Positions 9,598 through 21,021 of a stretch of 64,000 nt of DNA are shown piece by piece. How positions within the stretch are numbered: the first letter of the stretch is position 1; the number at the start of each line of letters is the position of its first letter. Source of the DNA: an uncultured Phascolarctobacterium sp. (GTDB taxonomy: Bacteria; Bacillota; Negativicutes; Acidaminococcales; Acidaminococcaceae); assembly GCA_947589605.1 (NCBI GenBank), contig CANQBR010000003.1, forward strand, positions 24,317-88,316, given 5' to 3'. The notes beneath the pieces were generated by a model. It saw nothing but the letters and a program-made list of their open reading frames with translations, did not search any database and was not told where the DNA came from. The position numbers and the translations under genes were made by a program.

Positions 9598-9626
9598 ATT
9601 ATATCTATTTTCTCTCGCCTGCGCAA
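9598..9626 (-). promoter_or_regulatory. Candidate promoter for the 635-aa GS gene
   Basis: Minus strand TTGCGC-17 nt-TATAAT, located between the ctpA stop and the terminator hairpin. Confidence 0.5.
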
Positions 9627-9643
9627 GGCAAATTTTGCGAAAG

Positions 9644-10804
9644 TCACCGCCGCTCCCGCACCGTCTGCTGCAAATATTTTTCCGCCGCCGCAAGAGCGGG
9701 ATCTGCGGCACCGTCTGCTTTCATCTCCGTCTTTTCATCCGGCTCGATGCCTGTGTTGTGGATGGACGTGCCCTTGGGAGTGTAATATCTGGCAGTGGTG
9801 ACCTTTACCGCCGTTTCGTTGTCCAAACGATAAACGGTCTGTACGCTGCCCTTGCCGAAGGTGCGGCTGCCGAAGAGACGGCCGCTGCCCGTGTCTTTCA
9901 CCGCGCCCGCTACGATCTCGGCTGCGGAGGCGGTGCCGTGATCCACCAGCACAGCGAGAGGATACTTCACTTTTTCCAACGCAGAATTTTCTGTGAACGT
10001 TCGGCCCTTGCTGTCCACAACAGAGACGATGGGGCCTTTCGGCACCAACTGCCCGGCCACTGCCACCCCCGCATCCAAAAGACCGCCGGGATTAGAACGC
10101 AGGTCCAAAACGAGGGCCTTCATCCCCTGCTCTTCCAGTTCTTTGTAAAGACGAGCGAAATCTTCACCTGTATCGTTATTGAAGAGAGCGATGCGGATAT
10201 AGCCTATTTTGCCGTCGGGCAACAGCCGCCCGGCCACAGACGGATTTTTGATCTCTTTTCTTTCTACACGTACCTTATACTTTTTGCCTTCCTCATCCGC
10301 CAGCTCCAGTTCTACTTGGCTGCCTATCTTGCCGCGAATGGCCGCCGCCACCTGCTCCATGTTCATGGTCTTGCAACTTTTGCCGTCTACCGTCAAAATA
10401 AGGTGGCCGCTTTTGATGCCGGCCGCCGCCCCCGGATTGCCGGGCAGAGCGGAGATCACCACGAAGTCCTGTCCCTTTTGGCCGAAGACGATGCCGATGC
10501 CGCCGAAGCTCCCCTCGGTCATTTCGTTCAAACGGGCGAAGTCTTCCTTGTCCAGATAAACGCTGTAAGGATCATCCAACGCATCCAGCAGACCTTTGAT
10601 GGCTCCTTCGTATAATTTATGTTTGTCCGCTTTTCCGTCGAAGCTCTCTTCTACGATAGAAAGAGCCCGAAAGAAACGCCAAGCTTCCCGCCCGTCGCCG
10701 GTGAGCCGCCCCAACTGCCACAGCACCGCGCCCAAGGTGAGGGCAACAGAGACGACGCAGCAAAGAGCGATCTGCAGAAAGGGGAAGCGAAAAAATTTTT
10801 TCAC
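9644..10804 (-). CDS. ctpA: S41-family C-terminal processing peptidase with PDZ domain
   Basis: GGIGIVFGQKGQDFVVISALPGNPGAAAGIKSGHLIL PDZ and LVDHGTASAAEIVAGAVKD...GSRTFGKGSVQ protease motif. Confidence 0.95.
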   Translation of the reverse strand: MKKFFRFPFLQIALCCVVSVALTLGAVLWQLGRLTGDGREAWRFFRALSIVEESFDGKADKHKLYEGAIKGLLDALDDPYSVYLDKEDFARLNEMTEGSFGGIGIVFGQKGQDFVVISALPGNPGAAAGIKSGHLILTVDGKSCKTMNMEQVAAAIRGKIGSQVELELADEEGKKYKVRVERKEIKNPSVAGRLLPDGKIGYIRIALFNNDTGEDFARLYKELEEQGMKALVLDLRSNPGGLLDAGVAVAGQLVPKGPIVSVVDSKGRTFTENSALEKVKYPLAVLVDHGTASAAEIVAGAVKDTGSGRLFGSRTFGKGSVQTVYRLDNETAVKVTTARYYTPKGTSIHNTGIEPDEKTEMKADGAADPALAAAEKYLQQTVRERR

Positions 10805-10821
10805 GGTCTACCTCTCCGTCT

Positions 10822-11979
10822 TTACGGCAAATAATCCAAAGGTTCCGTCACTTCGCCGTGCAGGCGGACTTCAAAGTGACAGTGAGGGCCGGTGGAATAG
10901 CCGGTGCTGCCGGCATAAGCGATGACGGTGCCCTTGGCCACGTACTGCCCTTCGTTGACGTTCAGAGCTTGGTTGTGACCGTAGAGGGTGACTATCCCCT
11001 GCCCGTGATCGATCATGACGCAATAGCCGTAGCCACCCAGCCAACCGCTGTATACAACTGTCCCGGCATTGGCCGCATGGATGGGAGTGCCGTAGTCTAC
11101 TGCGATGTCCATGCCCGAGTGGTACTTGGTGACACCGGAGATGGGATGAGTGCGCCAGCCGTAATAACTGGTGATCTCGCCGGTGCAAGGCCACATGAAT
11201 TTGCCCGGCGGCTCGGGAGCGGGAGCGGCAGGCGCAGGCTCGACCTGTTTATCTTTTTCCAAATTGCGGAGCATGGCGGCGATATTTTCGGAGATGGCCA
11301 GCAGACGATCGTACTCTTCGTCCTTAGCGTGTTTGGCCTCTTCTGCCTTGTAGAGGATCTGGGCCCGGCGCTCCCGCACCGTTTCCGTCTCCGCCTCCTG
11401 CAGGGCCAGCTGCCTTTTACTGATCTGCACCTGCTCCAACTGCCCTTGTAAGACCACTTGCTGCTTGGTGATCTCTTCTGCGGCTTTTTTCATGCTCTCC
11501 ATCAAGGCGATGTCTTGTGCGATGACTTTTTGCAGCAAATACATCCTCGAAGAAAAATCGCTGAAATCTTTTGCGCCCAGCAATACGTCCAAATAATTGA
11601 CGGAGCCGTTGATGTAGATGTCTCGAAGCCGCTGCTTGTAGATGGCCAGCCGCTGCTTTTGTTCTTCCTGCTTTTTGGCCAAAGCCTCCCTATTGACGAC
11701 GATATCTTTTTCCAACTGCCGCTGCTGCCGCGTAAGGGCCTTGGTCCTGCCCTGCAGGTCGTTAAGTCGATCGAGAACCTGATCCAGTTCGCCGCTGGCG
11801 GCCTCCACTTCTTTGCGAGCCGCTTCTTTTTGCCGGGCCATCTCTTCCATCTGCGCCTTGACCTGTTCCAATTCGGCCCGCTTTTCGGCGGCCTCGTCCG
11901 CCCAAGCCAGAGGAACAGCCGCAGGCAACAGGAGCAGAGCGACGAGAAGAGCTGCAAAGCCCTTAGTGATAAACTTCAT
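10822..11979 (-). CDS. Murein hydrolase activator (EnvC-like: coiled coil plus M23/LytM domain)
   Basis: Signal peptide MKFITKGFAALLVALLLL, coiled coil, HPISGVTKYHSGMDIAVDYGTPIHAANAGTV...HCHFEVRLHG; internal Met at 11979 preferred over the ORF start 12036. Confidence 0.9.
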   Translation of the reverse strand: MKFITKGFAALLVALLLLPAAVPLAWADEAAEKRAELEQVKAQMEEMARQKEAARKEVEAASGELDQVLDRLNDLQGRTKALTRQQRQLEKDIVVNREALAKKQEEQKQRLAIYKQRLRDIYINGSVNYLDVLLGAKDFSDFSSRMYLLQKVIAQDIALMESMKKAAEEITKQQVVLQGQLEQVQISKRQLALQEAETETVRERRAQILYKAEEAKHAKDEEYDRLLAISENIAAMLRNLEKDKQVEPAPAAPAPEPPGKFMWPCTGEITSYYGWRTHPISGVTKYHSGMDIAVDYGTPIHAANAGTVVYSGWLGGYGYCVMIDHGQGIVTLYGHNQALNVNEGQYVAKGTVIAYAGSTGYSTGPHCHFEVRLHGEVTEPLDYLP

Positions 11980-11989
11980 CGCCCTTACC

Positions 11990-12877
11990 TCACACCCGCA
12001 AGAACTTGCGCAAAGAAATGTAGCTGCCCAAGGCACCGATACCCACGCCGATCAGCAAAAGAAAAACAGTTACGTAGTAAAGAAGAGGCGTCGCCGGCAG
12101 CATGGGCAAAAAGGCCAGAGTGGAATGGATCCTTCCCAGCATGGCCCCGTAGACGCTGTCCAAAAAGAAAGAGGCCACCACCGCGCCTAAAAAGCCCAAG
12201 GTCATACCTTCCAGCAAAAAAGGCCAACGGATGAACCAATCGGTCGCCCCCACATATTTCATGATAGTCACCTCTTTGCGCCGAGCAAAAACGGTGAGGC
12301 GAATGGTGTTGGAGATGATGAAAAGAGTGCCCATGGCCAAAAAGAACACCAGTATCAGCCCGCCGAAGCGGATGATGCGGGAAAGAGAAAAAAGCTGCTC
12401 CACCACTTCCCGGCCGAACTTGGCGGTCTCTACCTTGGCCAGTTCGCCGATCTTGGGCGTCAGCTCTTTGATCCGTTCGGGACTGTCCACCTGCACATCG
12501 AAAGAAGCGGGGAAGGGATTGCTCTCCCCCAGGGCATTCAGCAATTGCTTCTGATCGCCCAGCCGCTCTTCGAAACGTTTTTTCGCTTCTTCTCGGCTGA
12601 TGGCAGTCACCTTCACCACGCCCGGCAATTTTTTCAAAGTCGCTTCGGTGGCCTTCAATTCATCTGCGGTGCAGCTGTCTTCCATATAAACGGAGATCTG
12701 CACCTGACTTTCCAAATATTGCGCCAAATTATTGGTGTTGAGAGAGAGAAGGAGAAAGAGCCCCAAGATCAAAAGAGACACCGCCACCGTGGAGATGCAG
12801 GCGGCGCTCATAAAACCGTTGCGGCGCACGCTCTTATAGGTCTCCCTCACGAAATATTCTTTGGTGCTAAAGCTCAT
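11990..12877 (-). CDS. ftsX: Cell division protein FtsX
   Basis: Four-TM FtsX architecture, YMEDSCTADELKATEATLKKLPGV..., adjacent to ftsE. Confidence 0.95.
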   Translation of the reverse strand: MSFSTKEYFVRETYKSVRRNGFMSAACISTVAVSLLILGLFLLLSLNTNNLAQYLESQVQISVYMEDSCTADELKATEATLKKLPGVVKVTAISREEAKKRFEERLGDQKQLLNALGESNPFPASFDVQVDSPERIKELTPKIGELAKVETAKFGREVVEQLFSLSRIIRFGGLILVFFLAMGTLFIISNTIRLTVFARRKEVTIMKYVGATDWFIRWPFLLEGMTLGFLGAVVASFFLDSVYGAMLGRIHSTLAFLPMLPATPLLYYVTVFLLLIGVGIGALGSYISLRKFLRV

Positions 12878-13550
12878 AACCGTAGCCTCCGTGCTGCTCG
12901 TCTCTCACGATGCGGCCCTTTTCGATAGCCAACACCCTTTTTCCCATGCCGTCCACGATCTCCTTATCGTGGGTGGCCATAACGATGGTGGTGCCGCTGT
13001 CATTTATCTCTTTGAAGATCTCCATGATGTCCCAGCTGGTCTCCGGATCCAAATTGCCGGTGGGTTCGTCGGCAATCACCAACAGCGGATCGTTGACGAT
13101 GGCCCGGGCGATGGCGATGCGCTGCTGCTCGCCGCCGCTCAATTCTCCGGGAAAAGAGTCGGCCCGCCGCCGCAGCCCTACCAGGTCCAGCACGTTCAGC
13201 ACCCGCCGTTTGATCTTGCGATGAGGCGTTTCGATAACTTCCATGGCGAAGGCCACGTTCTCATACACCGTTCTGTCCGGCAGCAGCCGATAATCTTGAA
13301 AGATGATGCCCAGCTGACGCCGCATGAAAGGTATCTCTTTGGGTTCCATCTTGATCACATCGCAGCCGTTGACGAAGATGCTGCCGCTGCTGGGCAGAAC
13401 TTCTCTGAAACACAGTTTGATGAAAGTGCTTTTGCCTGCGCCGCTGGGCCCCACCACGAAAACGAATTCGCCGGGCTGGATGTGGACGTTGATGTCGGTC
13501 AAAGCCGTGTTGCTGCCGTAAACTTTGCTCACATTATTCATTACAAGCAC
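12867..13550 (-). CDS. ftsE: Cell division ATP-binding protein FtsE
   Basis: GPSGAGKSTFIKL, FQDYRLLPDRTVYENVAFAMEV, LSGGEQQRIAIARAIVNDP, ADEPTGNLDP. Confidence 0.96.
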   Translation of the reverse strand: MLVMNNVSKVYGSNTALTDINVHIQPGEFVFVVGPSGAGKSTFIKLCFREVLPSSGSIFVNGCDVIKMEPKEIPFMRRQLGIIFQDYRLLPDRTVYENVAFAMEVIETPHRKIKRRVLNVLDLVGLRRRADSFPGELSGGEQQRIAIARAIVNDPLLVIADEPTGNLDPETSWDIMEIFKEINDSGTTIVMATHDKEIVDGMGKRVLAIEKGRIVRDEQHGGYGYEL

Positions 13551-13626
13551 AGTGGTCGACCCCTTTCCGCCGGGTGGCTGCTGTCTGACCCCGAGGGTCC
13601 TTTATTATTTCTCCGAATTTTTTCGT

Positions 13627-14724
13627 TCAAGCTTTTTCCGCTCTCTGCGCCAGCTGCAGAGCCAGTTCCGCATTGGCCATAGCCTTGGCCCGCAGTTTGG
13701 CTGCCAAAGCTTCGCCGGCTGCTCCCTGCCGCAAGGCTTCGCCTGCCGCCGCTACCAAAATATCGCTGTCCAATTCATCCACCTTGCCGCCGCTGTAGCC
13801 TCCCGCCAATTTGGCGAAGGCTTCGATCTTGGGATCGTAGTCTACCGCCACGAAGGGCGTTTTCATCAAAGCGGCGAAGATGAGAGCGTGAAGGCGCATG
13901 GCTATCAAAAGATGAAAATTGCCGATGACCGCCAAAAAATCTTCGGTGCTGAAATCTCGGTCCAAAATGACGCTTTTGGTGCGGACGGAGAGCAACTGCT
14001 TCAAACGTCTACAAGGCGCCACATCTGCCGGATATTGCAGAGGCAACAACACCACTTTGGCGCCGACCTCGTGAGCCAAAATATCCGCCGCTCTGGCGAT
14101 GCTCTTAAGATGAGCTTCTTCCTGCTGCCACTGACGGACGTTCACGCCTATCAGCTTTTCTCCTTTCTCTATGCCGAAAGCACGGAGCAATTTTTCCCCT
14201 CGGCCCACATCCTCCGCCGGCAGAGTGAACACCGCATCGGCTGTGACCTGTATAGAGGCGGGGTCCAATCCCAAACGTTCCAACTCCGAAAGAGAATCTT
14301 CGTCTCTCACGGTGATGGCATCGGCCTTCGCGAGGATGCGACGGGTGAGAGAACGCAAAAACGGCGAAGAGATGGGGCCTATCCCCTGAGCGTACAGCAT
14401 CACTCTTTTTCCCAGCAGCCGTCCCAAAAAGAGGATGAAGAGATAATAGAGCAGGCTGCGCCGGCTGGTAACATCCTGTAAAAGACTGCCGCCCCCGCTG
14501 AGCAACAGATCGGATCTGACGAGAGCATATATGATCTTGAGAAAGTTGAAGCGATGGATGCTGGCCACTTGATGTTTGACAGCGGTGACTTCGGGCCGAC
14601 CGGAAATGACGGTGATGGCCGCCTCAGGCTCCCGCAGCCTCAGCGCTTTGACTATGGCAGTCAGCATGGCTTCATCCCCGGCGTTGGCAAAGCCGTAGTA
14701 GCCGGATATCACAAACTTGCTCAT
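13627..14724 (-). CDS. csaB: Polysaccharide pyruvyl transferase CsaB
   Basis: MSKFVISGYYGFANAGDEAMLTAIV..., YAQGIGPI, MRLHALIFAA, DYDPK; family-typical 365 aa. Confidence 0.92.
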   Translation of the reverse strand: MSKFVISGYYGFANAGDEAMLTAIVKALRLREPEAAITVISGRPEVTAVKHQVASIHRFNFLKIIYALVRSDLLLSGGGSLLQDVTSRRSLLYYLFILFLGRLLGKRVMLYAQGIGPISSPFLRSLTRRILAKADAITVRDEDSLSELERLGLDPASIQVTADAVFTLPAEDVGRGEKLLRAFGIEKGEKLIGVNVRQWQQEEAHLKSIARAADILAHEVGAKVVLLPLQYPADVAPCRRLKQLLSVRTKSVILDRDFSTEDFLAVIGNFHLLIAMRLHALIFAALMKTPFVAVDYDPKIEAFAKLAGGYSGGKVDELDSDILVAAAGEALRQGAAGEALAAKLRAKAMANAELALQLAQRAEKA

Positions 14725-16811
14725 GAATTACGAAGTTTCCTCCATAAACCGCTGCCCACAGGCAGCAAGAGAGCGACGGCGACCACCGCGATGCAGCCCA
14801 ACACCGCTCCCAAAAAATATCCGTCCACGGCCCGCCACACGGTCATGATCAGCGGGGTGCGCATGTGGCAGAAAGTTTGCGCCAAAGAGCCCTGCCCGAT
14901 GACGGCGGCAACGGCGAAAACGCTCAGCAGCCATTTGGGCCAGCCTTTATAAGCGGCAAACACCGCCAAAAAGAAGGCCGGATGTCCGATAAGAAATTCT
15001 TTTTCCCGAGGGCGTGCGTAAAACACTTCTTCCAAAAGAGTACGCATCTTTATTTCCAATGCGGGCACGGGAACACCGCCGCCGTGGCCGCTGCGGCCTA
15101 TGAAGTAGTAGGCTACGAAGGCCAGCACTCCCAAGATCAACACATATTTATAAGAAAGAGGCCGAGAGAGCAGCTCCCGTACGCGCCGGCAAAGCACCGC
15201 CGGTCCCTGCCCCGCTGCTTCCAGCAAGTCGTAACGGAAGAGACAGAGGAGACCGCAGCCCAGCACCGGCAGTATGAAGGTGAGCTTCACTCCCCGATAG
15301 ATATCCAATTCCAAGAAGAAGCGGCTGTCACCCAAAATAGCGGAAAGGAAGAGGCCGCCGCAGAGAGAAACTGCCACAGCCGCTGCCAACAACACAAAAG
15401 CTCCTCCCAAGGCTGCCGCCGTTTTTCCGCTTCTGTTCTCCAACGAACGAAGAGTGAAGGCCATGGCCAGCACCGGCCAAGAAGTGACCGCCAACAGTGC
15501 CAGGGCCTGCCGAAGGACCAAGCCTCTGCTCAAAATAAGGCCGAGCGAGATGATCGAACCGCTCAGTGCCAAGCCCCACAGCAAATATTTTCCTTTCACT
15601 TTGAAGATCTCGCCCACCAGCAGCCAGGCGCCGGCTAAAATGCCCCAGGCCAAAACAAAATATGTCCAGCGAGGCAGAAAGAAAGGAGCGTAAGTTTCGT
15701 CGGACGCACTGAAGAGCCCTATGCTCCCCAATTTATAGCCCCGCTTTTCCACAGCTGCTTTGATGTCTTTTACGTAAGCCAAATTCAGAGACATTCTGTC
15801 CCGCCCGTTCTGATTAAGATAGAAAGGCCGGAAGTAATTGACGCGAATGTTCCTCTCTTCATCGGTAAGAGCCCAGCGACGCAAAGCGGTCGCAACGCTG
15901 ATCTTCTTCTGTTCCAGCCCGTCTATCACGTAAGCGCGGGCCACCTTGCAGTCCACTGCCTCTGCCAGTTCTCTGTAACCGTTGATGGGAACGAACTGCA
16001 ACTGAGTGTAGTGCTCCAAAAGCACCAGCGGCAGTCCCCTCTCTTTCATTCTTTGAGCCAGATGCCCGATCTGATCGGGATAACCTACCACTTCTTTGCC
16101 GCAGGGCATGAGGGCGATGGCCTTCACGCCGCTGTTTTGCAGCCTCCGAAAAATGCTGTCGATCTGTTCCGGCTTGACGTTGGTATAGTTTTGCGGTCGA
16201 ATAATAACGGAAAAGCCGGCCCTCGCCACCTGCTGCAGATCACGTCTGGGCAAACCCAAAGGAGCCTGCCAAAGGCCCAAAGGTTCAGAGTAATCATCTT
16301 CGGGCACCAAGGCGGTACTGCCCAACACCCGCAGCAGTTCCGGCCGGCCGGCTACGAAACTGACTCGTTCTTTGCCGTAGCGAAGGATAAGGTCTTCCGT
16401 CAGATCGGCGAAAAGCTCCTCGTCCTCCCCCTTGGCGATATAGATCGTATTTTTTTGAGGCTGTTCCTGTGCAAGGACAGTCTTAAAGGGACCAAGATCG
16501 GCCCCCAAAAGAGCGGCCCGAGCCAGATCGGTGCCGCTGATGGCTTTGATCTGCCCGTTGACCGTCAAACGCTCCAAAGTGGTGTCGAAGATCATCAAGC
16601 TGTCGATCCCCGCCTCTTTGAATTTGGCCAACACTTCTTTTTCCGGCAAGCCTTCCAAAGCAGCCAATCTCCGCAAGTTCTCATACTCCGCAGCCATGGT
16701 GACGCCGTTGTTGGCCTCTTCGACCCGGTAACGTTGGAAGTTGAGCCAAAGGGCGCAGCAAAAGCTTATTAAAATGCAGAGACACAGACAGAACCTGCAG
16801 CGGTCTTTCAT
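14721..16811 (-). CDS. DUF5693 family membrane protein
   Basis: Extracellular domain (IFDTTLERLTVNGQI..., QQVARAGFSVIIRPQNY) followed by multiple TM helices; translationally coupled to csaB. Confidence 0.8.
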   Translation of the reverse strand: MKDRCRFCLCLCILISFCCALWLNFQRYRVEEANNGVTMAAEYENLRRLAALEGLPEKEVLAKFKEAGIDSLMIFDTTLERLTVNGQIKAISGTDLARAALLGADLGPFKTVLAQEQPQKNTIYIAKGEDEELFADLTEDLILRYGKERVSFVAGRPELLRVLGSTALVPEDDYSEPLGLWQAPLGLPRRDLQQVARAGFSVIIRPQNYTNVKPEQIDSIFRRLQNSGVKAIALMPCGKEVVGYPDQIGHLAQRMKERGLPLVLLEHYTQLQFVPINGYRELAEAVDCKVARAYVIDGLEQKKISVATALRRWALTDEERNIRVNYFRPFYLNQNGRDRMSLNLAYVKDIKAAVEKRGYKLGSIGLFSASDETYAPFFLPRWTYFVLAWGILAGAWLLVGEIFKVKGKYLLWGLALSGSIISLGLILSRGLVLRQALALLAVTSWPVLAMAFTLRSLENRSGKTAAALGGAFVLLAAAVAVSLCGGLFLSAILGDSRFFLELDIYRGVKLTFILPVLGCGLLCLFRYDLLEAAGQGPAVLCRRVRELLSRPLSYKYVLILGVLAFVAYYFIGRSGHGGGVPVPALEIKMRTLLEEVFYARPREKEFLIGHPAFFLAVFAAYKGWPKWLLSVFAVAAVIGQGSLAQTFCHMRTPLIMTVWRAVDGYFLGAVLGCIAVVAVALLLPVGSGLWRKLRNS

Positions 16812-16829
16812 CTCATCACCTGTTCTTGC

Positions 16830-17937
16830 TTAGCGTTTTTTCTGCTGGCTGCGCAGATAACTTTCCACGAAGTTCATGAGGTCGCCGTCCATCACAGCCT
16901 GAATGTTGCCGGTCTCACAGCCGGTGCGATGATCTTTCACCAGTGTGTAAGGTTGGAACACATAAGAACGGATCTGGCTGCCCCATTCGATATTTTGATA
17001 TTCTCCGGCGATGTCGCTGACCAGAGCTTCCTGCTTGGCCTTCTCCAAAGCGTAGAGTTTGGCCCGCAGCATTTGCAGACATTTCTCCCGATTTTGGATC
17101 TGAGAACGTTCGTTCTGACACTGCACCACGATGCCCGTGGGCAGATGAGTCATACGCACGGCGGATGATGTTTTGTTGACATGCTGGCCGCCGGCGCCGC
17201 TGGAACGATAGGTGTCCACCCGCACCTCGTCCATGTTGATGTCCACCTTAACTGTATCGTCCAATTCAGGCATCACATCGCAAGCCGCAAAGGAAGTGTG
17301 ACGGCGGGCGTTGGCGTCGAAGGGAGAGATCCGCACCAAGCGGTGCACACCTTTTTCGGAACGAAGATAACCGTAAGCATGGTAGCCGTTGATCTGGATA
17401 GTGGCCGATTTTATCCCGGCCTCATCGCCCGGCAAAAGATCCAAAGTTTCCAGAGTGAAGCCCTGTTTCTCCGCAAAACGCGAGAACATACGCAACAGCA
17501 TACTGGTCCAGTCCTGAGCTTCGGTGCCGCCGGCCCCCGCATGCAAAGTGAGGATGGCATTGTTGGCATCGTATTCGCCGCTCAAGAGCAGGCCCAGTTC
17601 CAAATGCTCTACATCCTGCTTCACCTCGGCATACAACGCTTCGATCTCCGGCAGCAAGCTCTCGTCTTCCTCTTCCTCCGCCATTTCCCGCAGGGTATCA
17701 AGATCGGCCACTTTGCTTTTCAATTTGGCAAAACCGTCGACCTCTTCTTTTAATGCGGCCACATCTCGAGTGATCTTTTGCGCTTCCTCCGGCTCGTCCC
17801 AAAAGGAAGGCGCCCCCATTTTATGTTCTAATTCGGCAATGCGCTCGCTTTTTTGGGCGATGTCAAAGAGATCCCCTCATTTCCTCTAATTTTGTTTCCA
17901 GGGCGGCGATAACGGGTCGATATTCTCCCAGCAACAT
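16830..17937 (-). CDS. prfB: Peptide chain release factor 2, programmed +1 frameshift
   Basis: Minus strand from 17937: MLLGEYRPVIAALETKLEEMRGSL-TGA; +1 shift at CTTTGAC gives LDIAQKSERIAELEHKMGAPSFWD..., GAGGQHVNKT present. Confidence 0.96.
17862..17868 (-). other. prfB programmed +1 frameshift site CTTTGAC (preceded by AGGGG)
   Basis: Minus strand ATGAGGGGATCTCTTTGACATC: in-frame UGA after CUU with upstream SD-like AGGGG. Confidence 0.95.
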
Positions 17938-17989
17938 TTTTTTCAACACCTTTCGTCGTTTGCTTTTGTTATTTTATGCGTCTGCGGGT

Positions 17990-20392
<2,403 letters not shown>

Positions 20393-20490
20393 GATCTATC
20401 ACTCCTCATGCATCGAGTCAAACACTTTATCTAGTGTAGTATTATATCAAATACGCCGAAGATATGCAAAAAAAGATGAGTAAAAAATAA

Positions 20491-20535
20491 AAGAGCGAAG
20501 GCACCGCCTGCCGCGGCCGCGCCTGCTCTTTTTTC
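20491..20535 (-). terminator. Strong stem-loop terminator upstream of secA (possibly bidirectional)
   Basis: AAGAGC-GAAGGC...GCCT-GCTCTT hairpin flanked by A/T runs on both sides. Confidence 0.55.
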
Positions 20536-20681
20536 GCTTTGACCTTTCGCGAAAAAACTTTTTTTGAAAAGGCAGAGAGTTTTTCAAAAAACTTTTTCGC
20601 AAAAAGTTTGATGTTTTTTACAAATATAATTTTCTATGAAAGCTATCGCAAAATTTTCGAGCTTTTCGAAAAACGAAAAAG

Positions 20682-20901
20682 GATGCGGTCTTGCTGACCT
20701 GGTCTTTGCCCCCACACTCGCCTGCCGGAGGCTTCGCTCCTAAGCTTTTGCTCCCCACTGCAACCCCTCTCGTCCCCGTTTTCGGAGACGGCAGGCCTTA
20801 CATCTACACCGCGCCATGCTCACAGAGACCTTTTCTCTGCTTACGTGGATCGTTTTGCCCGCGACTGGCCTCGACTTGCAACCACAGACCAAGGCCGCAC
20901 C
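20682..20901 (-). ncRNA. Candidate structured non-coding RNA upstream of secA (possible raiA-motif RNA)
   Basis: Closing stem GGTGCGGCCTTG/CAAGACCGCATC followed by TTTTTCGTTTTT; internal helices GGTCT/AGACC, GCCTGCCG/CGGCAGGC, GTCTCCG-AAAA-CGGGGAC, CAGAG/CTCTG. Confidence 0.65.
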
Positions 20902-20907
20902 CACTTC

Positions 20908-20936
20908 ATTATACGGTAAAATTTTTTCGCCCGCAA
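20908..20936 (-). promoter_or_regulatory. Promoter of the candidate ncRNA
   Basis: Minus strand TTGCGG-17 nt-TATAAT, ~7 nt upstream of the RNA closing stem. Confidence 0.65.
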
Positions 20937-21021
20937 GCCTCGCCACCCCTTTTATTATTTTAAATAGTATGCTATACTTTGAGAAGCAACCGAAGAGCTT
21001 TGCTCTTTTGAAAGATGGGTC

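Noticed and set aside
20682-20901. RNase P RNA, tmRNA or SRP RNA identity for the ncRNA candidate
   Set aside because: Hallmark conserved sequences (GAGGAAAGUCC, tag ORF/CCA-proximal tRNA-like end, GGAAGGAAGCA) are not seen.
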